Part shown: positions 1 to 9,442 of the stretch, in pieces
Position numbering within the stretch: the first letter of the stretch is position 1
Layout of the letters: each line of letters opens with the position of its first letter
Notes under the pieces: generated by a model
Told to the model about the DNA's origin: nothing
Database searches by the model: none
Seen by the model: the letters and a program-made list of their open reading frames with translations, nothing else
Position numbers and translations under genes: made by a program
DNA from: Fidelibacterota bacterium
GTDB lineage: Bacteria; Fidelibacterota; Marinisomatia; Marinisomatales; TCS55
Direction: 5' to 3'
DNA: 64,000 bases
Assembly: GCA_004124385.1 (NCBI GenBank)
Contig: SCKN01000003.1
Location: 265,968 to 329,967, forward strand

Positions 1-184
1 TTTCGATAGCATCCATGAGTTTATCCCGATGAACAACCGATCCGTTTTTTAAACCTGCGGAAGGTGCACGGCCGATGCCCATGAGCTTCATTTCATCTGT
101 TTCATTTGATTTTTCAGCGATGGCGCACGATATAAAAGATGAACCAATATCCAAGCCGACTCTGAGTGTGGTTGAGGTATTCAT
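1..184 (-). CDS. ftsA: FtsA, cell division actin homologue (N-terminal part)
   Basis: Only the first 61 residues are present; the gene runs off the left edge. FtsA is the actin-like ATPase that anchors FtsZ to the inner membrane and recruits later divisome proteins. The visible part begins MNTSTTLRVGLDIGSSF, where GLDIGSS (residues 10-16) is the first phosphate-binding motif of the actin/Hsp70 fold. The MGIGRAPSAGLKNGSVVHRD stretch that follows is the typical FtsA 1A region. The gene starts 11 nt after the ftsQ stop and is the last dcw gene visible, so ftsZ probably lies just outside. Recognition rests on motif plus gene order and is strong despite the truncation. Confidence 0.93.
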   Translation of the reverse strand, partial: MNTSTTLRVGLDIGSSFISCAIAEKSNETDEMKLMGIGRAPSAGLKNGSVVHRDKLMDAIE

Positions 185-195
185 ATTGATACCCT

Positions 196-963
196 TCATA
201 CACGTACCTTGGCAATAATCTGGCGGTTGTAACGCAAGTCCAGCTTGGAATAATGATGAAGCCCTGTATCCTTCGGCAATGCATGCTCAAATGAAATTAA
301 TATTTCGATTTTTTCATTAAATCTCTCTGATCCTAAAATCACTTTGGTGGGATAATTTGCCAGAATCAACACAAATTCATCGTTGCTGTTCAATGTGACT
401 TCAGAAAGATTTTCATACAATAATGGATAATGGTCAATGATATAATCGATGAGCTGGATCGATTCCAATACTTTTTGTGAAATGGTTTGATCTCCGATAG
501 GATACAGTTCCCGAGCAGAATTAAAACCGGACATGATAGGAACAATCCTATCGTTTACGTTTCCAAGGTCAGGAAGAATAACACCTTCTTGATCAATGAA
601 AAGTATTGGATTCATATTCAGCAGTGCTACGGGTTTACGTTCTATGATTTCCACTATAATCTTATTTGGGAATTTTTTACTAATGCGCGCAACGTGAACA
701 AAGGGGTGACTTTCCAGCAGTAAACTCATATTGCGAGTATCAAGATCATGTATGGATGTTCCCAAAACTGGAATAAGTGATTCACGGTAATCCTCTGCGG
801 GGATAATTACGGCACCTTTAATTTCAATTTCATCCAAGAGATTCATTTTGGTAAACGTTGACCAGTTAAAAGCCAAAATGGTAACCACAATCCACACGGT
901 GACGAGGGAAGACCCGATTAATACTCTCATGTTTAATTGCTGCTTTTTCTTGCGTGTACTCAT
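196..963 (-). CDS. ftsQ: FtsQ, divisome POTRA protein
   Basis: 255 aa bitopic division protein. It has a short basic cytoplasmic tail, one membrane helix at about residues 13-33, then a periplasmic POTRA-type region beginning near LLDEIEIKGAVIIP, followed by the FtsQ beta domain. FtsQ bridges early and late divisome proteins through FtsL/FtsB and FtsI/FtsW. The ATG overlaps the murB stop as ATGA, and ftsA follows 11 nt after its own stop. FtsQ sequences diverge quickly, so the call leans on topology, length (about 250-280 aa is usual) and its slot between murB and ftsA. Confidence 0.9.
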   Translation of the reverse strand: MSTRKKKQQLNMRVLIGSSLVTVWIVVTILAFNWSTFTKMNLLDEIEIKGAVIIPAEDYRESLIPVLGTSIHDLDTRNMSLLLESHPFVHVARISKKFPNKIIVEIIERKPVALLNMNPILFIDQEGVILPDLGNVNDRIVPIMSGFNSARELYPIGDQTISQKVLESIQLIDYIIDHYPLLYENLSEVTLNSNDEFVLILANYPTKVILGSERFNEKIEILISFEHALPKDTGLHHYSKLDLRYNRQIIAKVRV

Positions 964-1880
964 GGGGTAAAAATATCCTCTGTGAAGCCCAGTGTTTTTA
1001 TTTCCAGTTCCAACATAATATCAAATTTTTCCTGAACTGCTTTGCGGGCGATGCGTATCAGTTTTGCTATGTCGCTGGCGTTGGCATTGCCGTGATTAAT
1101 GAAAAAATTGGCGTGCTTTTCAGAAATTTCTGCATTACCGCTACGGGTTCCTTTTAAACCGGCTTGATCAATTAAATATCCCGCTGCTACGTCTGGTTTT
1201 GGATTTTTGAATACACTTCCTGCAGAACGAAATTTCAGCGGTTGATTATCTTTTCTGCCTTGGCTGGCTTTGCTGCGATTTTCTTGTATGACTGCTGTGC
1301 TGGTTTCCAGCATTTCGAAGTCAGCACTAATAATTATTTCATCATCCTTAAAGGTAGAGTGGCGGTAACTGAAATCAATCTCATCTACGGCATATTCTTT
1401 TAATTCACCTGATAATGTCATGACATCTACTTTTTGCAGACAATTTGAAATTTCACCGCCAAATGCTCCGGCATTCATAATCAATGCACCGCCTACTGTT
1501 CCGGGAACGCCAATCATACTTTCTAATCCGCTTAAATTCCGTTTAACACATTCTTTCACCATGCGCCCCAGCATAACACCTGTTTCTGCATACACATGGT
1601 TCCCTTGTATTTCTAATTGTGTAAATGATTTACCCAACGTCAACACAATACCGTCAATGCCTTCATCCGCAACTAATAGGTTAGACCCCGAACCTACGAA
1701 ATGAACCTGAATATCCGCTGCGGTTGCAAAATGTAAAATATTGCCAAGGTCTACACTGTCTTTAGGAGTGATGTATGCCCAAGCCGGTCCGCCGATACCA
1801 TAGGAGGTGTGTCTTGACATAGGCTCATTTTCCATTAATATTCCCTGGACTGTTGCTTTTAATTCTGCCATCCGATCCAC
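960..1880 (-). CDS. murB: MurB, UDP-N-acetylenolpyruvoylglucosamine reductase
   Basis: FAD enzyme that reduces UDP-GlcNAc-enolpyruvate to UDP-MurNAc with NADPH. The FAD-binding fold covers about residues 20-190, with SYGIGGPA and GSGSNLLV as dinucleotide-contact motifs and GVPGTVGGALIMNAGAFGGE in the middle. The catalytic serine lies in GSVFKNP (221-227), and YRHS near 172-175 carries the substrate arginine. This is a type I-like MurB. The listed GTG start is 1 nt from the murC stop. An ATG nine bases further in (1871) has AAGGTGG upstream and may be the true start, removing three residues. Its position between murC and ftsQ is common in dcw clusters. Confidence 0.96.
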   Translation of the reverse strand: MDRMAELKATVQGILMENEPMSRHTSYGIGGPAWAYITPKDSVDLGNILHFATAADIQVHFVGSGSNLLVADEGIDGIVLTLGKSFTQLEIQGNHVYAETGVMLGRMVKECVKRNLSGLESMIGVPGTVGGALIMNAGAFGGEISNCLQKVDVMTLSGELKEYAVDEIDFSYRHSTFKDDEIIISADFEMLETSTAVIQENRSKASQGRKDNQPLKFRSAGSVFKNPKPDVAAGYLIDQAGLKGTRSGNAEISEKHANFFINHGNANASDIAKLIRIARKAVQEKFDIMLELEIKTLGFTEDIFTP

Positions 1881-1881
1881 C

Positions 1882-3270
1882 TTACGCAGCCTCCTCCAGA
1901 GTTTTTAAATGATTAAAATATGCATCTGAATAACGCCAGATTGTACCGGCACCGATCGTTAAAACCATATCGCCGGGTTGCACGACTCTATCCAAATAAT
2001 TAACAATATCATCAAGGTTGGGAACGTAATGAACATGTTCAACTCCGGCTTTGCGAGCTTCATTTGATACCATTGCACCACTGACACCTGAAATGGGTTT
2101 TTCACGCGCCGGGTAAACATCCGTAACAAATAGTATATCACAGTCTTTAAATGCGACGGCAAATTCTTTATAAAATTCTTGCGTACGAGTAAATAAATGG
2201 GGTTGAAATACAACTACAATCCTCCGGTCCCAACCTTCCCTTGCTGCTTGCAATGTTGCCGTAACTTCGGTAGGATGATGGGCATAATCATCCACGACCA
2301 TTATATCATTGGAAATACCTTTTATTTCAAATCGTCGTCGAACACCACTGTACGCTTCCAACCCTGCTGCGATTGCATCAATTTTCAATCCTAATTCTAT
2401 GCCCAAGGCAATAGCCGCTAATGAATTCACCACATTGTGCTCACCGGGAACATTAAGCTTAATCGTTCCATTCTCATGTTGATTTTCCCACAGTGTATAC
2501 ACTGTTTGCGATTCATTGTAACAAATATTCGTTGCTCTTATTTCAGCATCAACACTCAATCCATACGTAATGACAGGGCGTTTAATTTCCGGAATGATTT
2601 CCAATAGAGCTGGTGAGTCTGCGCAGGCAATAACGGCGCCATAAAACGGAGCCGCATTAGCAAATTGAATGAATGCCTGCTGCAAATCTTCAAGATCATC
2701 ATAACAATCTGTATGTTCAAGTTCAATATTGGTAATAATACTAATAGTCGGTCGTAAAGCCAGAAAACTGCGGTCAAACTCATCCGCTTCCACCACGATA
2801 ATATTTCCGGCACCCAGTTTTGCATTGGAATCGATTGTTTTAACCAAACCACCCACAACCAAGGTGGGATCCAAATGCCCTGCGGATAAAACCGTTCCGA
2901 TCATGGAAGTCGTCGTCGTTTTACCGTGAGTGCCACCGACACCGACACTGGTTTCTTTCACAGCAATTAATTCGCCCAACATTTCCGCTCTCCGTATGAC
3001 AGGAATATTTTGTTTATACGCTGCCTGAATTTCAGGGTTATCTTTTTGGACAGCGCTGGAATACACTAAAACATCTGCATCAGTAAGATTAATGGCACTA
3101 TGGCCCAAATGAATATCTGCCCCAAGACGAATCAGTTTTTCGATTATTGAGGATTTATTAATGTCCGAACCGCTAATATCAAAACCGAGGTTTAATAATA
3201 GTTCTGCAATTCCACTCATACCGATTCCGCCAATCCCGACAAAATGGACTTTTTTCACACGACGGAACAT
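1882..3270 (-). CDS. murC: MurC, UDP-N-acetylmuramate--L-alanine ligase
   Basis: 462 aa cytoplasmic Mur ligase that adds L-alanine to UDP-MurNAc using ATP. The N-terminal Rossmann-like domain starts with HFVGIGGIGMSG (9-20). The ATP P-loop is GTHGKTTT (113-120), using His where MurD/E/F have Asn, as is usual for MurC. DDYAHHPTEV in the C-terminal part is the MurC ligase-domain signature. Length is normal for the family. The start meets the murG stop at position 3270, and the 3' end is one base from the murB GTG, so all three are translationally coupled. Confidence 0.97.
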   Translation of the reverse strand: MFRRVKKVHFVGIGGIGMSGIAELLLNLGFDISGSDINKSSIIEKLIRLGADIHLGHSAINLTDADVLVYSSAVQKDNPEIQAAYKQNIPVIRRAEMLGELIAVKETSVGVGGTHGKTTTTSMIGTVLSAGHLDPTLVVGGLVKTIDSNAKLGAGNIIVVEADEFDRSFLALRPTISIITNIELEHTDCYDDLEDLQQAFIQFANAAPFYGAVIACADSPALLEIIPEIKRPVITYGLSVDAEIRATNICYNESQTVYTLWENQHENGTIKLNVPGEHNVVNSLAAIALGIELGLKIDAIAAGLEAYSGVRRRFEIKGISNDIMVVDDYAHHPTEVTATLQAAREGWDRRIVVVFQPHLFTRTQEFYKEFAVAFKDCDILFVTDVYPAREKPISGVSGAMVSNEARKAGVEHVHYVPNLDDIVNYLDRVVQPGDMVLTIGAGTIWRYSDAYFNHLKTLEEAA

Positions 3271-4360
3271 CAGGCGCGTACCTGTTCTAATATTTTATTA
3301 ACGATCACCTTTGCAGCATCAGGCTTACCCAATCGTTTAGATTTAACAGCCATTTCATTGAGCGCATTTTCATTATGGATTAAAGTGGATATTTTTCCAG
3401 ACATAATATCAGTGTCTAATTCGGATTCCGGTACCATTTCAGCAGCGCCGGCATCAGCCAGCGAACGGGCATTATGGGTTTGATGATCAGCTGCAGCTGA
3501 AGGAAACGGTACAAGAATACTCGGCAAACCGCAGGCAGTTAATTCTGCAATGGTGAGGGCACCGCTCCGGGAAAAGACTAAATCAGATAATGCGTATGCA
3601 GATTTCATATCATCAATAAAGGGCAGAACGCGCACCGTCTTTGATTCGTATTGTTTATATTTTTCAACATTATGTTTTCCTGTTTGCCATAAAACAGAGA
3701 TTGTATCAAAATGTCCGATCATCCCGGCAACACATTGATTCAAGGCTTCAGACCCTTGACTTCCACCAAAAACAAATAATGTTTTATTATGTCCATCTAG
3801 ATCAAACGTGTTTGCTGCAGTCATGCGATTCCCATTAGTAATGTCTCCCCGAATCGGGTTGCCTGCCAAAAAACAGTTTTTTTTTTAAGATAAATATCAA
3901 CGCCTGGGAATGCTGTAAAAACAGTTTTTGCATTTTCAGCAAAATGCCGAGTAGTGATTCCCGGATAGGAATTTTGTTCCTGGATAAAAAATGGTATTTC
4001 ACTTTTTGATGCAATATAAAGGGGCAGGGCAGACCCATAGCCTCCAGTTCCAATTACTGCATCCGGTTTCAAGTCATTAAATAATTTATTGGTCTTTCGC
4101 TTGGATGATAAGAGTCTTCCGGGCAGCAAGGCATTGCGACCCAATGATTGCAGTGAAAAGGAGCGTTGCAATCCACGTATGGGAAGTAGAGTATGATTAA
4201 CATTCATAGCCGGTAATTTTTCCGCCTCAATTCCAAACGTTGAGCCAACATAATGTATATTAACATCCTCTTGATTGTTTAATTCCGCACCGATAGCCAA
4301 CGCCGGATATAAATGCCCACCCGTTCCGCCGCCAGCGATAATGAATGTCAGTTTACCCAT
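3270..4360 (-). CDS. murG: MurG, lipid II synthase (frameshifted in this sequence)
   Basis: Membrane-associated glycosyltransferase that adds GlcNAc to lipid I to make lipid II. The N-terminal half (start at 4360) has the MurG signature GGGTGGHLYPALAIG (10-24) and continues through IGTGGYGSALP. The C-terminal half has FVFGGSQGSEALNQ, the UDP-GlcNAc-binding loop and QTHNARSLADAGAAE. The halves lie in different frames, joined at a run of ten A residues on the coding strand (3877-3886). One extra A there gives ...LKKKNCFLAGNPIRGDI..., restoring the expected GNPIR motif and a protein of about 363 aa, the usual length. The C-terminal frame has no convincing start of its own. Sequencing error, transcriptional slippage or a real lesion are all possible. 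An essential gene in an intact operon favours the first two. Confidence 0.9.
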
Positions 4361-5507
4361 AAATGCGTTTCCTCCAATCTGAATCAGTTTGAACGGATCG
4401 TTTGGATTGGCTAATATTTAATAGGATGCCCAAACTGGCTAAATGGACTACAACTCCTGATCCGCCATAACTGACAAGGGGCATAGCCAGCCCGGTTGTG
4501 GGTACAAGATTTGTCACCACTGCCACATTGATAAATGCATACAGAATAAAACTGCAGGAAATTCCCAGAGCCAGCAAAACACCAAATATGTCCGGGCTTT
4601 CTTTGGCAATATGAATGCCTCTTTGGAAAATGAACATAAATAATGTTAATATAAATATTGTTCCAATAAGTCCTGTTTCTTCACCCACAATTGCAAAAAT
4701 AAAATCAGTATGGGGTGTAGGTAGAAAATGGTTTTTACCGTAACTATTGCCTAATCCTAAACCAAAAAATCCGCCGTTTGCCAGACTAATCATCGATTGT
4801 TTAATTTGAAGCAAACTATCTGGGTTGACTGTATCAGGATTAATAAATGAGTCTATCCTGCGTCGCATATAGTCCCAATTCATAATAACTATAGACAGGA
4901 ATGTAAATGAAACTCCAGCCGTTGCCATCATATGCTGCAGTCTGGCTCCTCCTAGAAACAGCATCACGAAAGAAATAATCAATATCATGGCTGTGGTACT
5001 TAAATCAGGCTGCAAAAGAATGAGCGTTGTTACCGAGCCTATGGCCAAGATACATGTTAGATAACCATTATAAAAATCTTTTATATTTCCCCTTTTTCCA
5101 TGTATAAATGCAGCCAGAAATATGATAAGTGAAACCCGTGCTATATCACTTGTTTGAATAGAGAAAGATCCTATATATAACCAGCGCGTTGGCCCAGATG
5201 AACTTTGAAATAAACTCATAACCAATGTCAAAACCAATAATCCGACAGCGCCACCTAAAATATGCAATGACCATTCTTTCAGCTTGCGATAGTCAAGCAT
5301 CATAAAAAAGAACATGAATATGACTCCGACCAGTAATCGTTTTAAATGAGCTTGCAGATACAATGTGTCCGTTCGACTGTTGGTAATTTCCAATGAGCGA
5401 ATAGAACTGGCGCTGAAAAGCATGACGGTTCCGAATACGCAAAGGACAATAATTGCACCCAGAAGAACTTTATCATATTTTTTGACGATAACGTTCAGAT
5501 AATTCAC
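4353..5507 (-). CDS. ftsW: FtsW, SEDS peptidoglycan glycosyltransferase
   Basis: 384 aa polytopic membrane protein of the SEDS family that polymerises lipid II at the septum with FtsI. About ten hydrophobic segments are visible. The SEDS signature NLVPTTGLAMPLVSYGGSG lies near the C-terminus, and the middle has the long extracytoplasmic loop with NSYGKNHFLPTPHTDFIFA. The C-terminus overlaps the start of murG by 8 nt and the start overlaps the murD stop by 4 nt. Position between murD and murG is the canonical one and separates it from RodA. Confidence 0.96.
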   Translation of the reverse strand: MNYLNVIVKKYDKVLLGAIIVLCVFGTVMLFSASSIRSLEITNSRTDTLYLQAHLKRLLVGVIFMFFFMMLDYRKLKEWSLHILGGAVGLLVLTLVMSLFQSSSGPTRWLYIGSFSIQTSDIARVSLIIFLAAFIHGKRGNIKDFYNGYLTCILAIGSVTTLILLQPDLSTTAMILIISFVMLFLGGARLQHMMATAGVSFTFLSIVIMNWDYMRRRIDSFINPDTVNPDSLLQIKQSMISLANGGFFGLGLGNSYGKNHFLPTPHTDFIFAIVGEETGLIGTIFILTLFMFIFQRGIHIAKESPDIFGVLLALGISCSFILYAFINVAVVTNLVPTTGLAMPLVSYGGSGVVVHLASLGILLNISQSKRSVQTDSDWRKRIYG

Positions 5508-6883
5508 GAATACTCCTTTAATCCCTGTACGAGTTCGCGGAAAACATCGCCGCGATGTTCATAATTATCGAATTGATCAAAGCTGGCACAGCCCGGAGAC
5601 AACAAAACGACGTCCCCGGGTTGTGCATTAGAATGAGCGACCTCAACGGCGGACATAAGACTTCCGCAAGAACGCAGTCTCACCGCATCCCCTAAAACCG
5701 TTGCGATCGCTTCTTCTGACTCACCAATGGTGAGCACTTCTTTCACTAAGTGGGTATGTGGGTAAAGTGAAAGAAAATTTCCGCCTTTATCCCGACCGCC
5801 TAATATCAGCAGGATTGGGCTATTGAAACTCTCCAAAGCAACCTTTACCGCATCGATATTTGTTGCTTTGGAATCGTTTATATATGTGACACCTTTAACT
5901 GTGCCGACATTTTCAAGTCGATGCGGGACTCCGCAAAATGTTTTCATGACTTGAGATATTCTGGATGGCGCAATGCCCAATAGGCTAGCCGAGGTAGCTG
6001 ATCCGAGGTAGTTGGATAGATTGTGCTTACCGGGCAATGCGATTTCATCCAGTTTAATAAGAGTGGCGTGCTCTTTATCATAAATTTTGGTATCGTTAAG
6101 CTTAAATAAAACATGAGAATCTGATTTCAAGCTAAAGGGAATTTTTGTTGCTTGGGCAGGAGCGATTCGTTCAGATAACATTTCATCATCTGCATTGAAA
6201 ACTAAAAAATCATTATGAGTTTGATTTGACCACATATTCATCTTGGCTGATACATAATCATCCATATCATCATAACGGTTTAAATGGTCAGGTGTGAGGT
6301 TGAGAAATAATGATATGTATGGCTTAAAATGCTGAATAAATTCCATTTGAAAACTGGAAATTTCTAAAATATGAACTCTTTTTTCGTCAGGTATGGTTAA
6401 ATCGTTTCTGACAACATTAGCAAATGCATTTCCTACATTTCCAGATAGAACAGGATGAATATCTTTCGTTTTGCACATCTCATACAGCATATGTGCAGTT
6501 GTCGTTTTACCATTCGAACCGGTTATCGCCAATATGGGCGCTAAAGTAAACCAACTGGCAAATTCTATTTCACTGACAATGGGAATATCTTTTGATTGAG
6601 CATTTTGAATGATTTCAGCATTTTTAGGTACGCCAGGTGAAATAACCCAGAGGTCCGCATCATATATTTTATCCGTATGTCCATTTATTTCACCATCAAT
6701 TCCGTATTTTTGTAATTCGTTGAATGCTTTTTTTACGATAGTCGAATCAGATGCGTCACTGAAAAAGACATGGGCGCCAACTTCTTGAGCCAATTTCGCT
6801 ACCGCAACTCCACTTCGGGCTAAACCGATCACAGTAACATGCTTAAAATTCATATCGATTGAATCTTTTTTGGAAATATCCAT
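5504..6883 (-). CDS. murD: MurD, UDP-MurNAc-L-alanine--D-glutamate ligase
   Basis: 459 aa Mur ligase adding D-glutamate to UDP-MurNAc-L-Ala. The N-terminal nucleotide-binding fold begins VTVIGLARSGVAVAK (16-30). The ATP P-loop is TGSNGKTTT (121-129). HRLENVGTVKGVTYINDSKATN and LILGGRDKGG are the MurD C-terminal signatures, and LLSPGCASFDQFDNYEHRGD closes the domain. It follows the 36-aa ORF immediately (stop at 6884, ATG at 6883) and overlaps ftsW by 4 nt. Confidence 0.97.
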   Translation of the reverse strand: MDISKKDSIDMNFKHVTVIGLARSGVAVAKLAQEVGAHVFFSDASDSTIVKKAFNELQKYGIDGEINGHTDKIYDADLWVISPGVPKNAEIIQNAQSKDIPIVSEIEFASWFTLAPILAITGSNGKTTTAHMLYEMCKTKDIHPVLSGNVGNAFANVVRNDLTIPDEKRVHILEISSFQMEFIQHFKPYISLFLNLTPDHLNRYDDMDDYVSAKMNMWSNQTHNDFLVFNADDEMLSERIAPAQATKIPFSLKSDSHVLFKLNDTKIYDKEHATLIKLDEIALPGKHNLSNYLGSATSASLLGIAPSRISQVMKTFCGVPHRLENVGTVKGVTYINDSKATNIDAVKVALESFNSPILLILGGRDKGGNFLSLYPHTHLVKEVLTIGESEEAIATVLGDAVRLRSCGSLMSAVEVAHSNAQPGDVVLLSPGCASFDQFDNYEHRGDVFRELVQGLKEYS

Positions 6884-6994
6884 TTAGAAAGCAGTCAGTG
6901 TTATTTTAATGATTGTAAATACCATCACTAAGCACAAGCCATATAAAATAATTTGTAGCCAAGGATAATGTCTTTCATCTTCGTAACTAACCAT
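6884..6994 (-). CDS. Small single-span membrane protein between mraY and murD
   Basis: 36-codon ORF filling the only gap in the middle of the dcw cluster. It starts ATG 1 nt after the mraY stop and ends exactly where murD begins. The product starts MVSYEDERHYPW and continues with one hydrophobic stretch (about residues 13-36: LQIILYGLCLVMVFTIIKIT), so it should be a bitopic membrane protein with a short acidic N-terminal tail. I do not recognise a family. The exact fit into the operon, with no slack on either side, argues that it is translated. It could be a small division or lipid II-synthesis accessory protein, but nothing in the sequence shows a function. Confidence 0.55.
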   Translation of the reverse strand: MVSYEDERHYPWLQIILYGLCLVMVFTIIKITLTAF

Positions 6995-6995
6995 G

Positions 6996-8099
6996 CTAAC
7001 GAATCTTGAATGTAGTGAGTGAAAATAACGCAAGTAATAAACCGATAATCCAAAACCGCACAACTACACGCGATTCCGGCCAGCCCTTCAATTCAAAATG
7101 ATGATGTATAGGTGCCATGAGAAAAAGACGCTTTCCTTCTCCCAGCCTCTTTTTTGTATAACGAAAATATGTTACCTGAAGGATGACGGAGACTGCTTCC
7201 CAGACAAATACACCGCCGATTATGAATAGCAATAATTCTTTTTTAAGCAGTACAGCAAGTGTGCCTAACGCTGCACCAGTGGAAAGGGAACCCACATCGC
7301 CCATAAAGACTTCAGCCGGTGTTGCATTAAACCATAAATAGCCAATGCAGGCACCTGTTATTGCGGCAGCAAAAATGGTTAACTCTCCCGCACCTGGAAG
7401 GTAGAGAATATTCAAATAACTTGAAAAGTCTACACGCCCGCTCATATAAGCAATTGCAGCAAAAACTGTAAAACATATAGCTAGCAATCCCGCAGCTAAT
7501 CCGTCCAGACCATCTGTCAGGTTGACGGCATTTGATGTTCCTGTTATAACCAAAATGATGGCTAGGGGATACAGATATCCAAAATCTAATTCCAGGTTTT
7601 TGAAAAAAGGCACGCTGGTTACACTTTTAAATTCTGCAAAAACAGGATTGTTAAAAATCCAAATACTGATTACAACGCCCAACAAAATTTGGCCGATGAG
7701 TTTATAACGTGCCACCAACCCTTTCTTCATTTTTTTAACTACTTTCAGGTAATCATCTAAAAATCCAATGAATCCCATCCAAACCATTGCTAACATTACT
7801 ATCTGGATATAGACATTGGTCAAATCAGCAAAGAGAAGGGTAGGAATGAGGACTGAACAGATTATAATCAGACCGCCCATTGTGGGTGTGCCGCGTTTTT
7901 TCTGGTGACTTTCCGGTCCGTCATGGCGAATTTCTTCACCAATTTGATGTTTATGAAGTAGGCGAATAACCCATGGTCCGATTATAAAGGTAAATAACAA
8001 AGCAATGATCGCGGCAGCTGCAGAACGGAACGTGATATATTGAATAACATTGAAAGGTGAGAATATATCACGTAAGGGATTGAGTAAATGATACAGCAT
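6996..8099 (-). CDS. mraY: MraY, phospho-MurNAc-pentapeptide transferase
   Basis: 367 aa polytopic enzyme that transfers phospho-MurNAc-pentapeptide to undecaprenyl phosphate, forming lipid I. Visible signatures are KKRGTPTMGGLIII near residue 68, the catalytic-aspartate region NAVNLTDGLDGLAAG, EVFMGDVGSLSTGAALG, and the HHHFELKGWPE loop (332-342). About ten membrane segments are present. Its ATG overlaps the murF stop as ATGA. It is the first membrane step of the pathway whose soluble steps are encoded on both sides. Confidence 0.97.
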   Translation of the reverse strand: MLYHLLNPLRDIFSPFNVIQYITFRSAAAAIIALLFTFIIGPWVIRLLHKHQIGEEIRHDGPESHQKKRGTPTMGGLIIICSVLIPTLLFADLTNVYIQIVMLAMVWMGFIGFLDDYLKVVKKMKKGLVARYKLIGQILLGVVISIWIFNNPVFAEFKSVTSVPFFKNLELDFGYLYPLAIILVITGTSNAVNLTDGLDGLAAGLLAICFTVFAAIAYMSGRVDFSSYLNILYLPGAGELTIFAAAITGACIGYLWFNATPAEVFMGDVGSLSTGAALGTLAVLLKKELLLFIIGGVFVWEAVSVILQVTYFRYTKKRLGEGKRLFLMAPIHHHFELKGWPESRVVVRFWIIGLLLALFSLTTFKIR

Positions 8100-9442
8100 C
8101 AGTTTTTTGATAACCCTTTAATGATGGTTTCCATAGCCATTCCGCGAGAACCTTTTACGAGAAGTTTGTCACCGGCTGTTATCCATTTTTGCAATGCTGC
8201 TAATAAATCATTTTTTGAATCAAAATGCTGATGATAAACTGAATCATTTAATGCCCTGTCCGTTGCAGTCGTTTCGGTCCCTGTGGAAAAGACAGCGTCT
8301 AATTCCATATCAAGGCAATGTTCTCCGATTTGACGATGGTGAGCCATGGATCCTTCACCAAGTTCAAACATATCACCAAACACCAGCACCCTGCGGCCGT
8401 TACCGCTAAAGGCTTTCAAATAATCAATAGATGCTAATGTAGAATTGAGGTTGGCGTTATACGTATCATCAATAATGGTTATATCGTTCATCTGTTTGAC
8501 TTCGCAACGTCCTTTTGGCGCCTTAAATGATTTTACCTTTTCGCGAAATGTATCCCAACCGATACCCAAATGAATGGCGATGGAAGAGGCTGCAATCACA
8601 TTTTTAATAAATGACAGATTATGTGAACCGGTGACAATCTCCTCCGCATTGATTGTCACGGTAATTGTACCATCTTCTTCGTGGTGGATGTCAGCAGGAA
8701 AATTGCAATCAGGCGTTATTCCATACGTTATTGCGTCACCGTTAATTTCCAGTTCACGAATGTGGTCATCAGCCATATTTATAAATGCCGTTCCATTTTC
8801 CAGAGAATTAAATAAGGCACCTTTTGTTCGTGCAACTTCTTCGATTGAACCAAACCCTTCAAGATGGGCAGGGGCAATATTTGTGATCAAACCATGGGTG
8901 GGTTCAGCGATTGCACATAAGTATGCAATATCACCGGGCTGATTTGCACCCATTTCAATAATGGAAATTGTATGCTTGACCGTTAGCTGCAACAGAGTTA
9001 ACGGTAGTCCAATGGATGTATTAAAATTTCCGGTTGTTGCAAGAACATTTTCTTTATCTTCAAAGATATGCTTCAACAGCTCTTTTGTGGATGTTTTACC
9101 ATTAGAACCGGTAATTCCAATAACCGGTATATTAAATTGTTTCCGCCAAGCGTGTGCTAGGTTGCCCATCGTTTCTAACACATCATCTACAATAAAATAG
9201 TCCATCTCGTTCGAAACGGATTCAGTATACTCAACAAGGCTTGCCACAGCTCCATTTTTTTCTGCTTGTTTGATAAATTGGTGTCCATCGACTTTTTCAC
9301 CCTTCAATGCAATATATAAATCACCGGTAATACACTCGCGGCTGTCTGTGGCAATGCCGGTTATAGGCGACGTGGGTTCCTGGCCTCTAAGTTGAGTTAA
9401 TAAAGTACTGAATGCTTCAGGTTCAGTTAGCGTTATGCGCAC
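8099..9442 (-). CDS. murF: MurF, UDP-MurNAc-tripeptide--D-Ala-D-Ala ligase
   Basis: About 447 aa Mur ligase adding D-Ala-D-Ala. The P-loop is GITGSNGKTSTKELL. ITNIAPAHLEGFGSIEEVARTKGAL is the MurF/MurE central signature, and IIDDTYNANLNSTLASIDYL with RRVLVFGDMFELGE are MurF-specific C-terminal motifs. I place the start at a GTG (9442) because GAGGAG lies about 4 nt upstream. An in-frame TTG four codons earlier is possible but poorly spaced. Either start leaves it overlapping the end of murE by about 20 nt or more. No ddl gene is present next to it. Confidence 0.95.
   Translation of the reverse strand: MRITLTEPEAFSTLLTQLRGQEPTSPITGIATDSRECITGDLYIALKGEKVDGHQFIKQAEKNGAVASLVEYTESVSNEMDYFIVDDVLETMGNLAHAWRKQFNIPVIGITGSNGKTSTKELLKHIFEDKENVLATTGNFNTSIGLPLTLLQLTVKHTISIIEMGANQPGDIAYLCAIAEPTHGLITNIAPAHLEGFGSIEEVARTKGALFNSLENGTAFINMADDHIRELEINGDAITYGITPDCNFPADIHHEEDGTITVTINAEEIVTGSHNLSFIKNVIAASSIAIHLGIGWDTFREKVKSFKAPKGRCEVKQMNDITIIDDTYNANLNSTLASIDYLKAFSGNGRRVLVFGDMFELGEGSMAHHRQIGEHCLDMELDAVFSTGTETTATDRALNDSVYHQHFDSKNDLLAALQKWITAGDKLLVKGSRGMAMETIIKGLSKN

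Noticed and set aside
3270..3869. C-terminal half of MurG as an independent TTG-started gene
   Set aside because: Its first residues are the middle of a MurG motif (AGNPIRGD), it lacks the acceptor domain, and one base restores a full-length MurG.
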